A stretch of DNA of 64,000 bases from Microbotryum silenes-acaulis (lineage: Eukaryota > Basidiomycota > Microbotryomycetes > Microbotryales > Microbotryaceae): positions 124,001 to 188,000 of the forward strand of contig QPFY01000015.1 of the NCBI GenBank assembly GCA_003665825.1, given 5' to 3'. A program made the translations under genes and the position numbers. The number at the start of each line of letters is the position of its first letter. Position 1 is the stretch's first letter. This document shows, in pieces, positions 59,390 to 64,000 of this stretch. The notes beneath the pieces are model-generated. The model was not told the origin of the DNA, made no database searches, and saw only the letters and a list, made by a program, of their open reading frames with translations.

Positions 59390-61110
59390 GCCTGCCCGTT
59401 GCTCGTTGCCAAAAACGTCGTCGCAGAGTCGGTTCAGCTTGGCTTCAAACACTCGTGCAATGAGAACCGGGCGGTTGCAGGCTTTGTCGATCGGCCCCAG
59501 TGTAGCCTTGATTTCCGGCCATTGCACGTCACCGTGATGAACAGCGGAGGCTTTCCAAGTTTGACAACGCACGCCATCGCATCTTAGTAACGCCGCGTGA
59601 CCTCGCGCGGGCTATTCTTGAACGTCGACCCCACAATCATCGAACGTCCAATTTGGTCCAGGGTCAAGCCGTTAATGCCTTGGGCCGTGATGAGGCGCAG
59701 GGTTTCTTGATGCCAGCGGATATGTTGAGTTGATCGGTCTCGACTTGGGAGTACCCGTCGATCACGAACTCCAGGAAGGGAAGTTGGGTGCAATGCGGGA
59801 TGGAGAAGTACTCGACGCGTTCGTGCAAGTAATACGCAAAGAATTGTGAACGCGAGACTCGCCACCTCAGCCCCCGTTACTTGACCTTCGTCCTAGGTAT
59901 TCAAACTTTCTATGTCAGTCTGTGCCTGCGCCTAAACAGAATGGAACATCCGAGAAAGAGCCGAAGACGCTTACGTTCACCATCACCATTCTCTTCGTCC
60001 CCTTCTTCGCCGTCTTCATCCTCATCGTCCTCCTCTTCGTCTTCTTCATCCGGACGAAGACCGGCAAGTACCTCGCCCAAGTGGACACCATTGTCGATCT
60101 GCTCTCGGCTTCTGGCGATGGGCGGCCCAGCTTGGTTGAACCCGCAAAGAGGAATGTTGGGGTGGAAGCCATCTTCCCCTGCGGGGAAGAGTAGTGGGTA
60201 TCGGAGAGGCATCCCAGACGGATGGATCGAGCTAACGATTTGGTACTTGGGCCGACCATCGGGACATCGATCACCGTGCACCTGGAGAATAAGGTCTCGC
60301 GGTCCACGATCTCCCGTGTTGGTGTCGGAATCGCAGATAAGCCTCGCCATTTCCGTGCTTGACGTAGGAAGGTTGTGGGTGTGTCGGCCTCGGCCAAGTG
60401 GTATGCAGAGGCACAGGATCCACTCTTTGGCCGTATCACAACCTGCGCGAGCTTTGGTCAATGCAAACAGCCTCACAAAGCGATTGTTGGTACGCAGCTT
60501 GGACTCGAGCTTGGTCAACGTAGATCTTTGTATGCGACTGTCTGGGCTGTCGGGTCCAAGTCGAGTGTCGGTGGCCTCGGCCGGGTCGATGAGTCATGTC
60601 TGAGCAAAGGCTGGGCGTTGATTCACGGCAGGGATCAGGGCACCGAGTCGATGATAGAGGCGACCGAACACGCGAAACACGGGAGGTCCTAGAGTGTCCA
60701 CTTGAGTTTGGTCCCAGTGGGCAGCGAGCGAAGTGAATGACAACGCGTTGTTGTACGACCGGGCGTTCTCGCGGAACGCTTTAGCTTCGGTGAAGATGGG
60801 TCGCACAGTTCAGCATGTGGGTACAGTGCAGACGAATGTTGTTGGACGGAGCAACTGACCGCTATCCGAGCGTTCAAGAAGCTGCCGATACTCGAGATTG
60901 GGCTGGGGAGGGGGAGGCAGCTGCACCTTGCCCTGCGAGCAGCATGTGCTGAAGTGTCCGGTCGACTTGGACCTTTCGCGCTCCCAGTGTCGAGCCTTGC
61001 AGTGGGTGCACACGGCCGTCTGGGGGCCGAGGTAGTCGCGGATTGAGACGGGGGTTTGAGGGTTTGAGCGCGATTCGAGCCCTGCGCACGCGCCTTTGCG
61101 CATGAGGAGG
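59390..61110 (-). pseudogene. Helitron relic (N-terminal part of the Rep/helicase protein)
   Basis: Blocks typical of Helitron proteins appear in the correct order but in changing frames: LGPQTAVCTHCKARHW and CCSQGKVQLPPPPQP (about 60860-61040); RSYNNALSFTSLAAHWD and GRLYHRLGALIP (60610-60770); NLPTSSTEMARLICD and HPSGMPLRYPLLFPAGEDGF (60180-60380); FFAYYLHERVEYF and LPFLEFVIDGYSQVETDQLN (59720-59850); GRSMIVGSTFKNSPRE (59590-59640); QDAMACVVKLGKPPLFITVT and WPEIKATLGPIDKACNRPVL-IARVF (59430-59580). At least three frame changes are needed. The sequence ends before the HUH nuclease and helicase domains, so this is a truncated, dead copy. The element's termini were not found. Confidence 0.85.
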
Positions 61111-61143
61111 TGGTGGTGGGGCGTGGGGGTTGCGCGTGAGGCG

Positions 61144-61293
61144 CCCTACGGGAAATTCGCGCAACCGCAGTTAACCGGGGTCGACTTGGGCGCGACAATT
61201 GAGCAACCGCGGGCATGCAGGTCCGAATTTGGCTTGATCGTCAAGCCAAAGTTGACCGCGGTGTAACTGCGGTTGCGCGGATTTCCCGTAGGG
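61144..61293. mobile_element. 150-bp MITE-like element, copy A
   Basis: Terminal inverted repeats start CCCTACGGGAAAT and extend through GCGCAACCGCAGTTA with few differences. There is no coding capacity. The inside contains a GGCTTGATCGTCAAGCC palindrome. It lies just upstream of the Helitron relic's coding start. Flanks do not give a clear target duplication; GAG on both sides is possible if the inverted repeat is taken as starting GCGCCC. Confidence 0.85.
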
Positions 61294-61588
61294 CGCGAGG
61301 GTTGCGCCGCCATGGACCTGCTCGAGCGCCCGCTGCTCGCCCTTCCTCTTCGTCCCGCTCCGATCAACAGAATCAGCCCCCCGCGCGTCATGACAACAAC
61401 CCAACCAAACTTGGTATTGCGATACGAGCTCGCCGTGCAGCTGTGCAGAACGGACAGCGTGGTCAGCGACTCAGCGCGATGGCCGACCCGACGCTGAACG
61501 CGACTGTTTCCTGAGTTGGAGTGTGCGAACACCTGCTTTTCGGCGAAGTGCTCGCCTCGACTCGCCTGGCTCGCCCTCGCCCGCCTCA

Positions 61589-61703
61589 CCCTACGGGAAA
61601 TCCGCGCAACCGCAGTTACACCGCGGTCAACTTTGGCTTGACGATCAAGCCAAAGTCGGACCTGCGTGCCCGCGGTTGCTCAATTGTCACATTTCCCGTA
61701 GGG
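61589..61703. mobile_element. 115-bp MITE-like element, copy B (inverted relative to copy A)
   Basis: It has the same terminal sequence CCCTACGGGAAAT...ATTTCCCGTAGGG. Read on the opposite strand from copy A, the first 95 or so bases match almost perfectly, including the central palindrome. About 35 bp near one end of copy A (the second CGCAACCGCAGTTAAC arm) are missing, leaving only a short terminal repeat. The two copies are 295 bp apart. Confidence 0.83.
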
Positions 61704-62049
61704 CTCTGCAGGGTCAGTGAGATCAAAGATAGGATTTTTGATGCAGGGCTTTGGGTTTCATTTCGTTGGTACAAGGCTACGCGTTTTGATAATTGGGACA
61801 TGACAATAAACCTAGTACATTTTCAAAACCCTAAGAATAACACGTGAATGATGAAAGGGTCCTCCCAGATTACGACTTTGGCCAGACAGTCTGCGCAGTC
61901 AAGCCGAATGAAGGCACCACTGGCGCAGTCCTTTGTTCATCCTGGGATTATACTCGAAAGGACGGAAAATAACCTGGGGTATCTATTGCAATAATCTGAA
62001 CACACAACGAACAACAAAATTACTCAAGCCCAACGCAAAGGTGGTCACT

Positions 62050-63520
62050 TCAGAGCAAGGGAAGCAGCTGCTCAATGTCTGAGATGATGGACTCGTGCGA
62101 CATCTCCTTGGATGGACCCCACAACTCCCCCAGTTGGGCTTCTTCCATCGCCACCTCGAGACGAAGGAACCGGCTATCGAAGCCGCAATTGCGTCTCAAG
62201 ATGTCAAGGAGTAGCTGGATGCTTGTGAATCGATGAGCGCAGCCTTCGAGTGCAGATTCGTATGTGATGTCCATGCGAAGCATATACTTGAGCGCATAGA
62301 CTACGTGCGCTTCTGGCCGATTCCAGTCCTCCCAGATAGTCTGACCCTTTGGCGTCATCACGAGGACTTCCTCGTCGCCCTTGTACGGCTCGCGGAACGA
62401 GATTTCCATCACGACGTAAAAAAGCGATTCGATGTCGTGCCATCGTTCATGGACGACACCGAGTGGCTCGTTCGGTTGGGCGAGGATCGAGCAGGCGAGG
62501 TAGGACCAGGTGCCCTGTAAGACGTCGTATAGTCCAAAGGTTAGCCCTTGTCAGAGATTTCATGCGGAGAAATATACAGAGGGGAGGACGCACGGATCGT
62601 ATTTTGTGGTGCAGCTCGGTGCAAGGTCGATCATGCGGAACGGCGAGGTGATAATCGATGAGGGTGCCGAAACCGTCGCGGTCGATAACGACGTTATCGT
62701 ACGAGATATCCCGGTGAATATACCCCAGCTTGTAGAGGTTTCGGTGTCCTGCATTGTCATGGGAATAGGCGTGTCGGCTAGGGAGCGCAAACGCAAGGCC
62801 GCCCAGTCAATCCCTGTGCTCACCTTTGACGACTCCAAGTACGGCCTGGGCAAGTTCCCTGGTCGTGGTCGCCGTGTTGAGGGGCCGATAGCACTGTCGG
62901 TGGAAGACCACCTCAAGTGCCCGGGGCTCGATATCATCGAAGCTTTCATCGTCGCCGAAGAAGGTCGGAAGCGTGCGGAAGTCGTCCCGGTAGATGCCGG
63001 CGCTAAGGCTTAAACCCTCGGTGTCGGCACGAGACGCGGCGTGCATCTTGCGACGTAGGGCAATCGCATCGTCGAGGCGGGATTGCTCGACCCATGCGAC
63101 TGTCATGGCGTACTCGGTGGCAGGGTTAGGCGAGGTCGACGTGATCGGGGTGATCGAGGTGGGGTCGACAGGCGCGTGTCGTGCGGTGCCATGGAACGCG
63201 GAGGTGGTGAGACCAGGGCGGTTTCGGCGTCGGATGAGCTTCTGCCAGATCTCGATATCTCGAAGGTCGCCGAGCTCGGACTCGGAGTCGTGGGCGCGGG
63301 GTTATGGAAGCTTGTCCGAGACGACAAAACTTCCGAAAACATCGTCGACCTTGTTCGTCGAGGCCAGCATTCCGAGCCCGTCATTGTCGAGTTCGATGAG
63401 GCGCGACAGCACGCGCCGGAGCAGCACCGCTTCCTCATCGCACTTGCGGGCGTTCGCACAGATCATATGCAGCCGCCTATTCACTTGCGTCTCCGCTTCT
63501 GCGCTCATCGTGTCGCTCAC
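62050..63520 (-). CDS. FunK1-like protein kinase, possibly interrupted near the N-terminus
   Basis: C-terminal exons show a kinase fold of the fungal FunK1 type: catalytic loop KLGYIHRDISYDNVVID, a degenerate DFG region LIDYHLA, then GTWSYLACSILA, HERWHDIESLFYVVMEIS, and a C-lobe ending DIEQLLPLL (stop 62050-62052). Upstream, YRDDFRTLPTFFGDDESFDD and VVFHRQCYRPLNTATTTREL belong to the N-lobe linker. Two introns (about 62740-62830 and about 62505-62610) join in frame. The upstream part IEIWQKLIRRRNRPG is open back to ATG 63520 except for TAA at 63302-63304, so either there is an extra intron, the start lies later, or the gene carries a nonsense change. Substrates of FunK1 kinases are unknown. 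Confidence 0.65.
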
Positions 63521-63873
63521 GCGCGATCATGCCGTGCACGCAAGAACCACAGCCATGCCGGGGGAGGCGGGCGAAAAAGCAAAACTTGAAGTTCGAGCGG
63601 GCAACAGGGGATGTTGCGAGCGAAAGTAGTTGGTTCTAGCAAGCGGGAGTGATTCACACCGCACTCGCCCTTCGACTCGCTCGGCGCGCTCGTTGGTCTC
63701 GGCCCCCGCCTGTCCAATTTCGCGTCGCCCAAAGGACATGAGCTCCACCCGCACTCTCATAAGCAAGCTTGATGAATTTAATCGCATACAACACTATATC
63801 CAAGATGAATACCTGTATATACATATGTGTAGAGAACCCAACCAATTCCCGCGCTCACTCACAGCGTCCTCTC
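63521..63873. other. Spacer without a recognised gene
   Basis: No motif-bearing frame was found. It is the upstream region of the kinase gene and the 3' flank of the next minus-strand gene. 63775-63835 is AT-rich. Confidence 0.4.
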
Positions 63874-64000
63874 CTAATTCGTCTCCACCGTCCCATTCAA
63901 ATCCGACACCGCGACCGGTTCCCCACCCAACCCGATCGCAGCAACGAGATACACCGGTCGATGATCTGACAAAGCCCTCATCTTGTTCAGATCTGTGACC
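63874..64000 (-). CDS. C-terminal tail of a gene running off the window
   Basis: The minus strand is open from the window edge to TAG at 63874-63876. It gives about 41 residues with a natural composition (DLNKMRALSDHRPVYLVAAI, then GLGGEPVAVSDLNGTVETN). Synonymous-site GC bias matches neighbouring exons. It is probably the last exon of a gene to the right. The family cannot be named from this piece. Confidence 0.4.
   Translation of the reverse strand, partial: VTDLNKMRALSDHRPVYLVAAIGLGGEPVAVSDLNGTVETN

Overview
The window looks like nuclear DNA of a basidiomycete fungus, plausibly a Pucciniomycotina or other GC-rich yeast-like lineage. Supporting this: GC-rich coding sequence; many short introns (about 50-150 bp, GTRNGT...CTGAC/CTAAC...YAG) even in very small genes; Ser/Ala/Pro-rich N-terminal extensions on conserved eukaryotic proteins; and fungal-specific families such as a FunK1-like kinase and an HSF-type regulator. 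No sequence search was possible, so the lineage is inference.

Layout. 0.8-12 kb is a transposon-rich accessory block. It holds a multi-pass membrane protein gene broken by a 152-bp inverted-repeat element (a MITE), a 2.07-kb relative of that element, and a Cys-rich repeat gene split by a 4.58-kb Ty1/copia retrotransposon with a clean 5-bp target duplication and 285-bp LTRs. A tRNA-like gene follows. 13.4-24.6 kb holds an Rtc1/WDR24-type SEACAT/GATOR2 subunit and an HSF-domain transcription factor, separated by about 3.8 kb with no supported gene. 25-59 kb is dense and conserved. It holds Tah18-like diflavin reductase, arginyltransferase Ate1, ArfGAP Gcs1, a zinc alcohol dehydrogenase, mitoribosomal mS23 (Rsm25), an EamA-type transporter, Mak11, a small zinc protein, Fis1, GPATCH1, mitoribosomal bL33m, a gene with a possible YbjQ-like C-terminus, a RhoGAP protein lacking the arginine finger, and mitochondrial helicase Suv3. 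These genes alternate head-to-head and tail-to-tail almost without exception. 59.4-61.7 kb is again transposon debris: a frameshifted Helitron relic and an inverted pair of a second MITE family. A FunK1-like kinase and the tail of one more gene finish the window.

Function. The conserved part covers nutrient/TORC1 signalling (Rtc1), Fe-S assembly (Tah18), the N-degron pathway (Ate1), Golgi traffic (Gcs1), ribosome biogenesis (Mak11), splicing (GPATCH1) and mitochondrial expression or dynamics (mS23, bL33m, Suv3, Fis1). No operon-like or defence system was found. The most unusual content is at the transposon-gene junctions: two insertions can be read as exact interruptions of a coding sequence, and the copia element appears to start gag on the AUG complementary to the anticodon of its own half-tRNA primer. 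Gene ends below are predicted start and stop codons; exon joins were deduced by eye from splice signals and reading frame.
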